A stretch of DNA of 64,000 nucleotides. Source: Channallabes apus. Its lineage: Eukaryota > Chordata > Actinopteri > Siluriformes > Clariidae. The notes beneath the pieces are model-generated. The model did not search any database, had not been told where the DNA came from, and saw nothing but the letters and a program-made list of their open reading frames with translations. The stretch spans positions 1,563,476 to 1,627,475 of the forward strand of contig CM060121.1 in NCBI GenBank assembly GCA_030522415.1, given 5' to 3'. Below, in pieces: positions 1 through 12,187 of the stretch; the stretch's first letter is position 1, and every line of letters starts with the position of its first letter. Position numbers and translations under genes: made by a program.

Positions 1-180
1 CACGTGATCGAAAGCAGTATCATGTCATGTCTGCTAACATTAACGTTAAACATGAGGTCCAGGTTGGCTAAATCTATCAAGCTAGTTAATCTATAGTTAT
101 GGTTGCTATGACAACCCATTATAAACTTGCATGCGCCGGCGCTCTACCGAGTCCGGCTGGAGAATAACTTGCGCGCTCAC

Positions 181-383
181 CTGATGGGGTAGTCGGCCGC
201 GCTCAGGTTGATGAAGAAGTCCCAGGGCCAGTGGCTCATGGCCAGGAGGTCCTTCATGCTCTGCAGGTACATGCTGAGAAGACTGGCCCCGCCCCAGATC
301 GTCGCCATGCGCCAGGGCGTCACGCGGACGTTCGGGTAGCGCTTAGCCAGAGCTAGCATCTGCCTGTAGAGGTAGTCTGAGCG
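181..383 (-). CDS. xylt1: xylt1 exon 5: catalytic domain continued
   Basis: This 203 bp exon enters in phase 0 and leaves in phase 2. The acceptor is CTCTCCGCAG (384-393) and the donor is ATCAG|GTGAGC (180-175). It encodes [20 protein letters not shown], then [20 protein letters not shown] and [17 protein letters not shown], among the most conserved blocks of the xylosyltransferase and GT14 family. The last codon (Arg) is split, AG|G, as in vertebrate xylt1. The polypyrimidine tract before the acceptor is a (CT)n microsatellite. The next exon, beginning with the rest of that arginine codon, lies outside the window on the left. Confidence 0.95.
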
Positions 384-388
384 CTGCG

Positions 389-435
<47 letters not shown>

Positions 436-1200
436 GAGCTTCGGGTCACTTTCACTCGTTAGATAACAGAAGTGCTGAAACAGAAAGGGATTTGGGGGCG
501 GAGCTACTTAAATATGATCCGCGTTGAAGATCAGAGAACGAATGTGAACTGTAGAAATGCTGAGCGCATTGTGATCATCACGGACACGCCGCTGGTGAAC
601 TGGTGAGTTCTGCATCCTGATTGGTCGGGAGGTGTTTGTTAATTTATCAACGCGCTCCTTCTAATACGCTACCGTTTCCATAGCAACAGAATCACACGGA
701 TTTTAAAATGCGTTCTCTGTAACAGCGGCGTATCTCATACTGATGGAAGGAGTCTCCAGTGTCAGCGCTTTGTAACAGCCAGAAGGAAAAGTCCAACTTT
801 TCTAACTCCAACACCTCAGCTTTCTTCTTCTCTAACTTCAAAAGAGGAAAGAAAAAAGGAAAAGAGAGACGCCGGTGAGGAGAAACACATCCTGTCTGCT
901 CTAAAAAGAAAGAGAAAACAATCGCGCCGCTTCCACCTGAACTCATTAAGCGAGCTGCCTTTTACATGTCAGCTTTTTCTCGCTTCTTCTCTCGTGTCTC
1001 TCAACACGCTCCTCTCCTCCTTTTGGCTGGGTTTAATCTCTCTCTCTCTCTCTCTCTCTCTTCCTCCTCCTTCGTCTTCCTCTTACATTTCTGGAGCTCA
1101 TGAAACTGAAGACGAGAGAGAGAGAGAGAGAGGAAGCGGAACGCAGACAGAATGCAGACGATTGATTGAAAGCCAGTCGTGTTAACACGGGTTGTAGAGA

Positions 1201-1247
<47 letters not shown>

Positions 1248-1321
1248 CCTGCTTTAACTTGAAGGAGTTGATTAAGTGTGTGCTTGGATGTGTGTGTAAT
1301 TAGGGGGAGGGGGTGTGCTGG

Positions 1322-1384
<63 letters not shown>

Positions 1385-2254
1385 GCGTGACTGAGCCTCC
1401 GAGTCTCCTCCTGTAATAATCCCCCATCAGCCTTTGTGTTAAACAGCTTAGCGAGTGAAGAGCGAGACGCAGAACCCCGCTGTGTATCTCACCGGTTCCT
1501 CACATGACTGAGGGTTCTAGCTTCCTTACGAGAACCTCTTCCGGCCCGAGTCGCTCTGTTTATCAGGATCTAATCTCCCCACAAGAGGAACAACCTGCAG
1601 ACGCCTCACTGTCCTGCTGACTCGCGCCTCTTCTCTCCTCAGCGTTCCTCAACTCGTTCTTCTCCTTCATCTCCTTTCTTCTTCCGTATCTCAAATTCAT
1701 GCATCTTGTTTCTTCTCTCCATGCCTTATTTCCTTTTCTTTTCCCTTCTCTTCTCCTATCACTCGATCTCTTTTCATCTTTCCCTCTTCCAGTCTTTCTT
1801 TTCTTCTCCGCTCCAATATTCTAAACTCTGGATCCGTTTACACCTTTTCCTTTTCCCACTTCACTTCTTTTCTCTCGTTTCTCTCTCCTCCTCCTCCTCC
1901 TCCTCCTCCTCATCCACACATCCGAGTTTTTCTTCTCTTCTCTTCTCCGAGTTTTTCTCCTCCCTTTCTCGAGCACATTCCTTTTGATCTCCTCCATATA
2001 AACTTCTCTCATTCTCATTTTCTCACGTCTACTTTTTTTCGTTCTTTCCTCCTTACACTTCTCTCATTCCTCCTCCTCCTCCTCCACATATCCTTTCATC
2101 TTTTCTTACTTTCTGTGCCCCCCCTCCCCCCCCCCCCCTCCCCCCCCCTCTCTCAGGTAGCTCATATAATAGAGGATGTTCACTGCAGGAGATGAGCTGA
2201 ACCCAAACAGGATGTCTCTTGCTCATTTCCTCTTGTCTCAACCTGTGCATACAT

Positions 2255-2299
<45 letters not shown>

Positions 2300-2368
2300 A
2301 GAACTATCCCTGATCCAACACACTCGAGTGCAGAATTCAGAGCGACATGGTGATGAGAGTGGAGCTTG

Positions 2369-2408
<40 letters not shown>
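384..2408 (-). other. xylt1 intron 4
   Basis: This 2 kb intron contains no recognisable gene. It holds (GA)n at 390-430, (TC)n at 1039-1062, (GA)n at 1114-1131, (CA)n at 1204-1245, (TG)n at 1325-1381, a pyrimidine-rich stretch 1620-2100 with (CCT)n at 1887-1911, a poly-C run at 2117-2150, (CA)n at 2253-2298 and (TG)n at 2373-2402. A minus-orientation copy of a dispersed motif (GGAAGGAGTCTCCAGTGTCAG, near 746-766) also occurs on the other strand near 24.2 and 41.5 kb. Confidence 0.85.
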
Positions 2409-2581
2409 CTGGTCCACATGGATGTAGTAGAAGTGTGAGTTGTGGTAAATGGCCTTGAAGAGGCGCTGCACTTGGCGCGAGGCGCGGCCATGGACCACCA
2501 GCACGAAGGCGATACGCACAGGTACGGCCGGCGCCGTCTCCATGGAGTCCTCCTCCCAGTGCACGTTCACACTCGCCTTAC
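2409..2581 (-). CDS. xylt1: xylt1 exon 4: start of the GT14 catalytic domain
   Basis: This 173 bp exon enters in phase 1 and leaves in phase 0. The acceptor is TGTGTAG at 2582-2588 and the donor is CAG|GTACTG (2408-2403). It encodes [18 protein letters not shown] and then [19 protein letters not shown] and [17 protein letters not shown]. The second part is the first beta-strand/helix unit of the core-2/I-branching (GT14) domain, which binds the nucleotide sugar. The exon is tightly flanked by microsatellites. On the sense strand a (TG)n tract of about 52 bases runs into the acceptor, and a (CA)n tract begins five bases beyond the intron's first GT. No pyrimidine tract other than this repeat precedes the acceptor. 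Confidence 0.95.
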
Positions 2582-2640
<59 letters not shown>

Positions 2641-2706
2641 CAGTTATTTACTTACTTACTTGGGAAACTTCTAAAGTAAAGCTGCCTTTTCAGTGAAGTT
2701 CTTTAT

Positions 2707-2783
<77 letters not shown>

Positions 2784-2875
2784 ACACACATGTAGAGGAA
2801 CAGATCTGAGCATTCCTGATCGCGGGCTTATGGGACACAACAAACTCTCCATAACAGGCCTCCAAAAATATTTTA

Positions 2876-3690
2876 TATAATTAATATAAACAAAGACTTT
2901 CAGAACTTAATATTATTATAAAAAGAGAAATTTAAATGAGAAAGTTACACAAGGAGGTTATATATGAGAAAGTTATTTAAAAATTTTAGAAAGAGAAAGT
3001 TACATGCAAAAGTTTAAACAGTTATGTCAGAAAGTTACTTTTTTTTATAAAAGTTACATGAGAGAGTTTTTTATGAAAGAAATTGGAATAAAATGCATGA
3101 AAATTGTTATTATGTTAAAATTACATTCAAAACATGAAAAAATTACATGTAAAACTTATTAAAAAAATTTACACATGAAAGTTATTTAAAAATTTTATAT
3201 AAGAAAGTTACATGAGAATGTTATTTTACAAACTTACACGAGAGAGTTATAAAAGAAAGTTATGTGAAAAAGTTACTTAAAATTATTCATGAAAATTGTT
3301 GGAAAATTACATAAAAAAATATTTTTTTGGAAAATTACACAAAAATGTAAATTTTTGGAAAATTACATAAAAATGTAAATGTTTGTGAAATTTATTTATG
3401 AAAATTATTATTTAAAATTACATTCAAAATATGACCAAATTACATGAAAAAAACATTAAAGTTTAAATTTTTTTTCTCATGTAAACTTTAAAACTTACAT
3501 AAGAAAGTTTCATGCGAAAGTAATTTTAAAAAATTACATGCAAAAGTTATTTTTAAAAATTACATGAGAAAGTTTTTACATAAGAAAGCTCCACCAAAGA
3601 GTTACTTTCAAAAGTTATTTGAGATAATTATATTACAAACTTACACGAAAGAGTTCCATGAGAGAGTTATATGAGAACGTCGTATAACAA
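2876..3690. repeat. AT-rich decayed tandem array
   Basis: About 800 bases are built from diverged copies of short modules such as GAAAGTTACATGAGAAAGTT and TTATTTAAAAATT, repeated at irregular spacing. No long open frame occurs. The modules resemble the unit of the much cleaner 13-bp array that follows, which suggests one old tandem array whose right edge was re-amplified recently. Confidence 0.65.
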
Positions 3691-3770
3691 AGCTACGTGA
3701 GAATGCTACGTGAGAATGCTACGTGAGAATGCTACGTGAGAAAGCTACGTGAGAATGCTACGTGAGAAAG
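3691..3770. repeat. 13-bp minisatellite, about 6 units
   Basis: The unit GCTACGTGAGAAT is repeated almost perfectly six times, with an occasional extra A. Each unit contains the palindromic core TACGTG/CACGTA. Confidence 0.85.
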
Positions 3771-4667
3771 TTCCTGCTTTTGCCCAAATTAAAGCAAACA
3801 CTTGACAAAGGAAGCAGCTGTTGTGCTTCAGCGGTGAGAAACGCTGAACACTCAGGCAGCTGTGGCGCAGTTTGAACAGGAAAGTGATGCTACTCTGTCC
3901 ACGAAAACAACGTGCTCTCACATGCAGCAGCACCAGCTAAAGTATTGGCACCCTACTCCTTTAAAAAAAAAAAACTTTTTATTGCTACTGGAACATTAAA
4001 CTGACCAGATAACTCTCTGTTCTTGAGCAAAAACGTTTTTAAATCAATCTTAAGTGCTTCCCCTCCATAGCTGCAGCACTTTGCCTCTAACAGCTCCTCT
4101 CTTCTCTTCTTACTTTTGGCTTTCCCTTCATGAAGAAGCCACCCGAGACGCCTTTTTTCATCAGTCTGAACGTTTTTACTGGCTGATTTTCCTTCACCCT
4201 CCGCTCCAGGACTCGTCCCGAACCATTTCCATTTATCTTACAAAAGCATTTTAATTATTATTCAGGAATTAAAGTGGAAAAAAAAGTCCTTATGATAGAA
4301 ACTTTGCCTTGGCCGTGGGACAGATCATTAAAGTTGAAGTTTATGATTATTGGCTAACGTCGTCATTTCAGGCTTCTGGGGGTTTTTTTTTCTGGTCCTG
4401 AAATTTTAAATGAAACTTGTGAAGTCTAAATAACCTCTAGCATGTAGCGGTCTTTAATACAAACTACAAACTGTTCCATTTAAATACATATATATATATA
4501 CAGTACAGTTTTAGATTCAGTATTAAAGTTAACATGTAAAATGTACAGATGTTTCTCCTAAGGTTGTGTTAGTGATATGTTTAGGCGATGGACCTTCAAT
4601 GAGAAAGGCATTAGCTACATTAGCGTAGGCTGTACTGATGTGTAATTTCAGCAAAGTATCACCTTGT

Positions 4668-4701
<34 letters not shown>

Positions 4702-5413
4702 AAGAGAGAGAGAACAGTACACCAGAGTGTGGCCGGCAACATAATCGAGTTAAAATGGAAACATTAGATGCGCTATCAACGCACTGGCACTCGCGGCCCC
4801 GCGGCCTAACCGCAGCATCACCTCTCGCACTGGAAGCGTTTCACTGCAGCCATGAGCGCGAGTTACAGGACACCACCGTCACGTCTCCTCCCATCTAACG
4901 CTCACAAATAGCACAGCAGACCGCAAGAACCCAGCCAAGAGCTGAGTACAGCTTTCTAAATATGCCCCATTATATAAACACACACACATACACACACACA
5001 CACGCTCATATACACACACACGCAACGCTACATCCGTCACGTGCCGCTTCTAAAGTCGGCCACGTCGGGTTCCAGGGCGGATTCGTATTTAGGATCCGCG
5101 TATCGAGTTACACCCAGGCCGGTTCTGGAGCGAGGCCACGCTCCGACTGCGTCCTGATGAACCGTAATGACTGTAATCTGTGTCTCTCTGACTTGTCCTT
5201 ACTGTCCCACACCTTTACCCCATGGCCCGAGGGGAGGCAGACGCTGGTCACTGGCCACGCCCAGACCTCCGCGCTTCCTCTAATCAGTCCTGGAGCGCTT
5301 GAACCCCCTCGTCTCCAAATGCTGTCTGGTTCTGGAGCAAGCAGATCAGATTCAAGTGCGGCACCAACTCCACACCGTCTGCTGCATCCTTTCATTAAAG
5401 CACGGACACATGG

Positions 5414-5455
<42 letters not shown>

Positions 5456-5560
5456 CACACACACATGCACACATACTGTACACATAAACACACAGTACAA
5501 CTGCTAAATCTACATGGTTCAGAATTTAAAGAGAACAAAATACAAGGATAAGATTTACCG

Positions 5561-5848
5561 AGACAGACAGACAGACAGGGTTAGGGTCAGACAGACAGTC
5601 CGGGCTAAGGTCAGACAGACAGGCAGGCAGACAGACAGGGTTAGGGTCAGACAGACAGTCCGGGCTAAGGTCAGACAGACAGGCAGGCAGACAGACAGGG
5701 TTAGGGTCAGACAGACAGTCTGGGCTAAGGTCAGACAGACAGACAGACAGGGTAAGGGCCAGGCAGACAGACAGACAGACAGACAGGCAGGCAGACAGAC
5801 AGACAGGGTTAGGGTCAGACAGACAGACAGGCAGACAGGGTTAGGGTC

Positions 5849-5881
<33 letters not shown>

Positions 5882-6362
5882 GGGTTAGGGTCAGACAGAC
5901 AGTCCGGGCTAAGGTCAGACAGACAGACAGACAGACAGACAGGCAGACAGACAGGGTTAGGGTCAGACAGACAGACAGGCAGACAGGGTTAGGGTCAGAC
6001 AGACAGTCCGGGCTAAGGTCAGACAGACAGACAGACAGACAGACAGACAGGGTTAGGGTCAGACAGACAGTCTGGGCTAAGGTCAGACAGACAGACATGG
6101 TAAGGGCCAGGCAGACAGACAGACAGACAGGGTTAGGGTCAGACAGACATTCCGGGCTAAGGTCAGACAGACAGACAGGGTAAGGTCCAGGCAGACAGAC
6201 AGAATGAGTTAGCATAGAGAGACAGACACACAGGCAGGGTTAGGGTCAGATATACAGACAGACAGGTATAACTGTGTCAGAGCAGACAGGCATACAAGGT
6301 TAGGGTGAGACAGACAGAATGGGTTAGGGTAGAGAGTCAGACAGGTTTACTGGGTTAAGGCC

Positions 6363-6370
<8 letters not shown>
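5561..6370. repeat. CAGA-rich compound minisatellite with embedded TTAGGG
   Basis: The array alternates (CAGA)n/(GACA)n blocks with the segments GGGTTAGGGTCAG and GTCCGGGCTAAGGTCAG. Bases 5581-5640 and 5641-5700 are identical over 60 bp, so the higher-order unit is 60 bp and amplified recently. Further right the spacing becomes irregular. Open frames on both strands here are translations of the repeat. Simple (GACA)n tracts continue at 6365-6391, 6481-6510 and 6660-6695. Confidence 0.9.
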
Positions 6371-6393
<23 letters not shown>

Positions 6394-6659
6394 TATCTGA
6401 CTCCATGTATATTTATATAATGAACTGTAAATTGATTTGTTTCACTAAAATAACATATTAGGTGTATTAGTAGATATACAGACAGGACAGACAGACAGAC
6501 AGACAGATAGATAGACAGTCTAGGACAAAAAGACAGGTATATTAAAAAATTATCTCCAAACATCTGGATCCTGCTGTCGATTTATGCAAACATAAGATAA
6601 ATGTGTCTCTGGCTTGAGTGTCTAAAGCACGCTATAAATAAATAAATCATTTATTAGGA

Positions 6660-6694
<35 letters not shown>

Positions 6695-7527
6695 GGACAA
6701 CCTTTAGGCATTTTGTGTAGAACCTCTGCATCAGATCTGTCTCTCTGTCTCTGACTGTGTTACTTTCTGTTCAGTCTGTCTTCTCCCAGGATAAGAGGAA
6801 AGGAAGTGGACTCTGCTGGCGTTGATGTCTGAACTTAAGATACGTGTTTTATTGGTTCCAGTATAAAAGACAATCTTAGAGCCACAAATATTTTGGAGGA
6901 AACCATTACAGCACATGTTTAACAGTAAATTATTTCGGAGTAGTTGTGAGTAAATCTGCTGTAAGTGCTGATCCAGTTCCAGATTGGACTTCTCCTCCTC
7001 TCGGCTGCTCCACCCAGACGGTGATGTTCTTAGAAAACCTGCTCGATTTAGAAACCTGTCATGACTCCTGACTCCCTCTGTGGTCTGACTTTCATGTAGT
7101 CCGAGACACTGCGGGAGGAAAAAACCACTGCGCGGGTCTTCAAAGCCTTCATCGATTGCCTCATCCAATAATTATATGGAGCTCGACACACACACACACA
7201 CACTCATAATGTACATGTGGTTCGTTCGGTCCGGTTAGCTAGGATTACTCTCGCCCCGGCGCCCCTGGTCTCCGTGGAGACGGACTCATCATATCTGTCA
7301 GAAATCACCGGGGTTTTTCCGGAAACGTCTGCGTTCAGAAGTCTCGCACGGACCCGTCACCGCACTATTTAAACTCATCCGACACCCTGATTTGCGTCGA
7401 GGGAACAAAACGCTGCATAATTACATGAATACGTTTTCTCTAGTCAGCTTCTGGAACGGGAGAGAAAGTTTTAAAAAGGAAATTTAAAAAAGAAAGAAAA
7501 AAAAAAAAAAAAAGAATATGCTACTCA

Positions 7528-7735
7528 GCGCGGCAATTACAAGCGTCTAAGCTGGCGCGGAAATCCACAATCTCATTTCCAGCCTGTCTCTGATTGTAAT
7601 TACAAGTGCCGCGGCTGTCTGTTGCCAGTCCTGTGAGGCTTAATGAAGCCTCTCCATAAACCTCCACTGACAGCACTGCAATTAATTCAGGAAAACCTCC
7701 ATTATCTCTACTTTTATTTATCTCCCGTTCCCACC
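7528..7735. promoter_or_regulatory. candidate conserved non-coding element in intron 3
   Basis: This is a complex, non-repetitive, unusually balanced stretch within otherwise microsatellite-rich intron. It holds several homeodomain-like TAATTA/TAATTG sites, including TGTAATTACAAG twice. Sequence texture is the only evidence, and no alignment was available. Confidence 0.3.
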
Positions 7736-7813
7736 GCGCTCAGATAATATTTGCCTTGTTTGTTGAAAAATAGTTATTTCTATAATCAATCATATACATA
7801 TAAGAAAGAGAGA

Positions 7814-7863
<50 letters not shown>

Positions 7864-8259
7864 CAGAGCGACACATTGCCTGGGATCGATCTGTTATTTT
7901 AAGCGAGTGACAGATTTTTGGAATAAACCCGACTCCTTTAAAGAAACATTCTGTAAACATCTAAACCACAAAGAAAAACAAAATAAAGTTCAGGACTGAA
8001 GTCAGGTTTAAAACAAAGCTGTGCAACAACATCTAGAATTCTTTTAATTGAAGCAAATGAAGAAACGGTGGAAGCAGGAACAATTACTGGTGGTGATTAA
8101 CGGGGCCAAGCACTTTTACCCCCACCACATGCGCTCGTTCCAGAGAGGATCTATTCAGGGTAAAACGTCAGGCTGTTGTGATGTAAGACGTAGCCTTACT
8201 TCCTGTTATTCACATATGTCTGAAAATGTGAAAATAATATATATGCGGAGTGTACTCAC

Positions 8260-8740
8260 CCTCTAGGGGGCAGTAGCGAGTGACCTTCTCAGGCATGAGC
8301 TGCTTGTCCTTGTGTCGACAGTACACCTCGGCGATCTGCTGTCTGCACTCCTTGGTTTTAGCGCGCGACAGAGCCGAGATAGCCTCCTTGCCCGTGATCT
8401 CGCATTTGGGCGGTTGGTCATACTTGATAGCCGGCGCGCCGACGCCCGGCTTCTTGACCTGTTGGCTTTTCTGACGCAGCGGAGGGACCGGCGTGAGTGC
8501 GTAATCCCGACCGGGCCCCGCCCCGGCCCTCGTGCGGTTCAGCCCGTTGTGAACGAGCTCATTGGAGTTCTTGTTTTTCTCGGACGTCTCCCGCTGCCGC
8601 TTGCTGGACGCGTGACGTTTCGGCCGGAGACGCTCCGCAAAGTTACTGTTGTCGATGCTCTCGAAGTCCTTGGGGACGGAGTTCTCGTTGTTGCTGTCCA
8701 CACGGACCTTCTCCTTGGGACGGTGCGAGTAGTCGACTTC
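8260..8740 (-). CDS. xylt1: xylt1 exon 3: stem region and start of the luminal domain
   Basis: This is a 481 bp exon. The acceptor is CTCTCCAG (8741-8748) before GAAGTCGAC, and the donor is GAGG|GTGAGT (8259-8254). It enters in phase 0 and leaves in phase 1. The frame begins EVDYSHRPKEKVRVDSNNEN and continues NSVPKDFESIDNSNFAERL, which is the conserved xylt1 stem block. A variable basic linker follows, and then YDQPPKCEITGKEAISALSR with several cysteines (PPKC, KECRQ, VYCRH, RYCPLE) typical of the cysteine-rich segment before the catalytic domain. The exon ends at CPLEG, whose glycine codon is completed by exon 4. The many lysines and arginines in the linker fit an exposed stem. Both boundaries agree with the reading phase of the neighbouring exons. 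Confidence 0.95.
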
Positions 8741-9939
8741 CTGGAGAGACACAGACAAAACAAAACCGAAAGCTTAGCAGAATGTCAATGCCAGAGACGG
8801 AGCAGCGTCACCTTGAGAGCCGAGCGAGAGACTTAACGCCACATTCCGAACTGGGAGGAAGAAAAGAGACGTTGCAGGAACACAGAGGTTACTCTGATTA
8901 CAGAAATCATTATTCTATTAGCATTCTAATCAAACCTCGCCCGGGTCGACCGCAAAGCTCTCGCCGTGGCGTTAAGGCATTTCCTGTATCTGTGTGTGTG
9001 TGTGTGTGTGTGTAAAGTGGGCTGAGAGGTTGTGAGCACACATGAGGATGATTTCTTTTTTACACTGACGGGAAATGATGTACGTGAAATCCACGGATAT
9101 GTAACAACAGAAAGAAAAAAAAAACGGTGTGGAAGGTAGAAAGGGGCGTGGCCTGATTTACGGCTGATGTACGCTCTAATAGCTAACTCACTCTGGTACT
9201 CTGATGTGTAGCAGAGATCACATTATAATATAATATAATATAACATAACATAACATTAAATAATAAAGCAGCAGTTTATTAAATACACATTAGTCTTATA
9301 TTTCATTTCCAGTGTTCAGACTCTCAGTAAGTATCGATATGTGCAGAAATCATTTAGAAACATGATACTCAGAAAACAACAGGCCCACGAGTGCATGGTG
9401 ACTTTTCGAGGTGTAAAAAAGTGTCGACTCGATTTTAATACCGACGGAAGATGACGGAGAACTAAAAGACGTTTGATGCGAGTCACGTGAGTTTACTGTT
9501 AAAAGGATTATTTTTAAAGCTCACAGAACGAGGGCTCGTGTGGGACGCCACGATTTTCATTGTAATTTACCGAGTGGTCAGACGTTGAGATAACACACTG
9601 AAAGGGAATTAATTACAAACGCGACTCGTGTGTACGGGCGTGGCTTTATTAGAGATCCAATCAAGATAATAAGGGGAAGAAAAGAAACGTCGCAACGAAG
9701 CGGCGAATCTTATCGCATCATCTAATGAAAGATCTACAGGCGGATCGTTTTAATGATATGATTTATGTTTTAATGATAACGATTTCCATCTGTAGGATGA
9801 ATTGAACAGGGAGAGATTTAGAAATTTGCTTAAATTTATACTAAAAACACTGAACTTACACAATCTGTATCAAAAAACCGTAACGTGATCAACTGTTCAT
9901 CATAAACAAGGATTAGGACGAGTTTCCCAGAAATGCTCG

Positions 9940-9978
<39 letters not shown>

Positions 9979-10489
9979 AGGGGAGGAAATTACAGGCACT
10001 GGGATTAATAGCCTGAGGAACCACAGGAGGTGAGTTCGACTGCTGGAGAGAGAGACGGCTATCGATCCATCACCAGCAAGAAAAATCTGTCATTTCCCAG
10101 GATGCACTGCTCTGTACCGCTGAGTCCCCCACCTGCCTCGGCCTTCTTGTCCTCTCCATTTTTATTAAACATGCTTCTTCTTCTTCTGCTTGTTGTTGTT
10201 GATGTTGTCCTCAACCTACATTCACACCAGCCATCACGATTCTCCTCCGTGTGCCACTTTAAACCGTCTAAACGTCTGTCTTTACTGCATGGATTATTAT
10301 TATTTATATATATATTTTTACTTTTTTTCAATATTTTTTAATATATTTCTGATCAATCAATCAAAGTGCATTTGAATATCGTACGATATCGTCAATAACA
10401 TGAACAATAGTTAATCTGTCATGCAGGTAGCTAGCACAAATGCAAACATAGCGGCACTCGCACACGTGCTTATTATTATTTATATATTT

Positions 10490-10541
<52 letters not shown>

Positions 10542-10639
10542 GTATATTTATTTATTTTTTAATGGAATGAAAGAAAAACCATCTGCTTATTAGACTTCAC
10601 TGTATCTTACTTCAGCTTCACACACACACACACTAACGG

Positions 10640-10800
10640 AAACACTGCTCTGTCAAAGTTGTCGAAGGTAAACCGCAAGTTAATTTGTTTTATTTTTACT
10701 TTATATTTTGTATTAATAATTTTTATAAGATTATTTTTGGGTTGTGGAACAAATCGTCTGAGTTTCCATTATTTCTTACAGGCGAAATCACTTTCAGACG
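10640..10800 (+). repeat. dispersed repeat, copy 1 of 3
   Basis: The stretch GGTAAACCGCAAGTTAATTTG, the T-rich run after it, and GAGTTTCCATTATTTCTTA closely match 51962-52150, and the first part also matches 54700-54772. It is an interspersed family of unknown class, probably a non-autonomous DNA transposon. Confidence 0.6.
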
Positions 10801-10830
10801 GTTCTTTGGATAGTTAATGGTTCTAAGAGC

Positions 10831-10865
<35 letters not shown>

Positions 10866-11108
10866 CTATATGTTCCTCTGTCTCTCAGTACAAAGAGATC
10901 AAGCGGAGGTCACAAAGGATGGGCGTGTCCCTCACACACACACACACACACCTGTTCAGATTTCAGATGTTTAGCTGAATGGAGAGCCAGGTGGATTCAA
11001 TGACATCACAAAAACAAACACACACACACACACACTTTGGTCTTTTCAGACACAGTCACAGCTGTGTTAGCTTTGTGTTAGGATTGTATCTGGCAGGTTT
11101 CTATATCT

Positions 11109-11185
11109 ACATAAACCCCACCCCTAAAACCCCACCCCTAAAACCTCACCCCTAAAACCACACCCCTAAAACCCCACCCCACCCG
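11109..11185. repeat. 15-bp minisatellite, about 5 units
   Basis: The unit CCCCACCCCTAAAA is repeated about five times with small changes (one unit reads CCTCACCCCTAAAA). The opposite strand is G-rich. Confidence 0.8.
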
Positions 11186-11931
11186 ATGTGTGATTGTTCT
11201 GATCGTTTACGCTGATGTCACCGTCTGGGCCTTTGGTTAGTTTTTTAGCAGGATGCTGAGGTCAGTAACGCGGATCAGAGAGTGACGGGTCGAGACCTCC
11301 GAGCGCTCAGTACTGTGTGTAACGCCGCCGCGTTATAGAGCAGAGAGCCGGAGCGCTCCGACGCGATAATGCGACTTTAATGTGCAGCGCCGCGCGAGGA
11401 ATTCATGCAGCTACTTAGCGAAAGCGCTAATGAATCGTCCGTGGGCTGATTTTTAAACAGGAATCTTGTGTTAAAAACACAGAGGGGAGCTGAAATGATT
11501 AATGGCTGCTGCTTAAGGAGACTGAGCTCGGCAGCTGACGGACGTCTCTGTAACGTCTGTACACACGTCACGTTAAAGCATAATTCAGTAAAGTGTCTAA
11601 ATGTATCGTGATATCGATATGGTCCTGTCGTATGGCTCCGCCCCCTCACACCCCACACCCTTATGAGACGAGAACAGTAACCTGTTTTGTGTGACGCGGA
11701 TCCCCGACCCGGAGAGCGAGCTGACTAACCCAGCGCAGGTAGAGCGGATGTACGATGTTAGAGGCCGTAAATCTCGCAGCGCTGGGACTTAATGGAAACC
11801 CTGTTAGTGGACGATTAGGAGAGTCGTAAATAGTTCAACAGAGCTCGAGCAACCCGAGTCGATGTGTATTACTTTAGCTGCAGTGAGCTCGGAGAATTAC
11901 AGCACCGAGCACGGAAATGTGTGTTTACACG

Positions 11932-11965
<34 letters not shown>

Positions 11966-12187
11966 GCAGAAACACACACTGCTACTAAAGGCACATGGGT
12001 GAAGAGTAAAGCAGTGCGATGCTTTTAGCCTTTTTTCCGCAGACGCCTGTGAACAGACAGGATGTTTAGATGATGAGAGATAAATAATGTCCTTCCTATA
12101 GCTGGACAACGGGAAGCCGGTCTGATGGACCCAGTTTGGAGGCAGGAATTTATTTCTGACGTTAAAAGCTTCAGACTTCAGAGAGCA

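Larger units (their letters stand above)
2582..8259 (-). other. xylt1 intron 3
   Basis: This 5.7 kb intron starts with (CA)n at 2584-2636 (the acceptor-side repeat of exon 4) and a long (CA)n at 2709-2790. It continues with an AT-rich decayed array (2876-3690), a 13-bp array, mixed unique DNA 3780-4980, (CA)n at 5416-5453, a CAGA-rich minisatellite (5561-6370), further (GACA)n tracts to 6695, a poly-A run at 7497-7513, a complex non-repetitive stretch 7528-7735 and (GT)n at 7816-7853. No other gene is supported. Confidence 0.85.

Noticed and set aside
5514..6215. Genes on both strands over the CAGA array
   Set aside because: Pure translation of repeats, with no start context, domain or codon bias.
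5561..6370. Interstitial telomere array
   Set aside because: TTAGGG occurs only once per unit within CAGA repeats and is not tandem.
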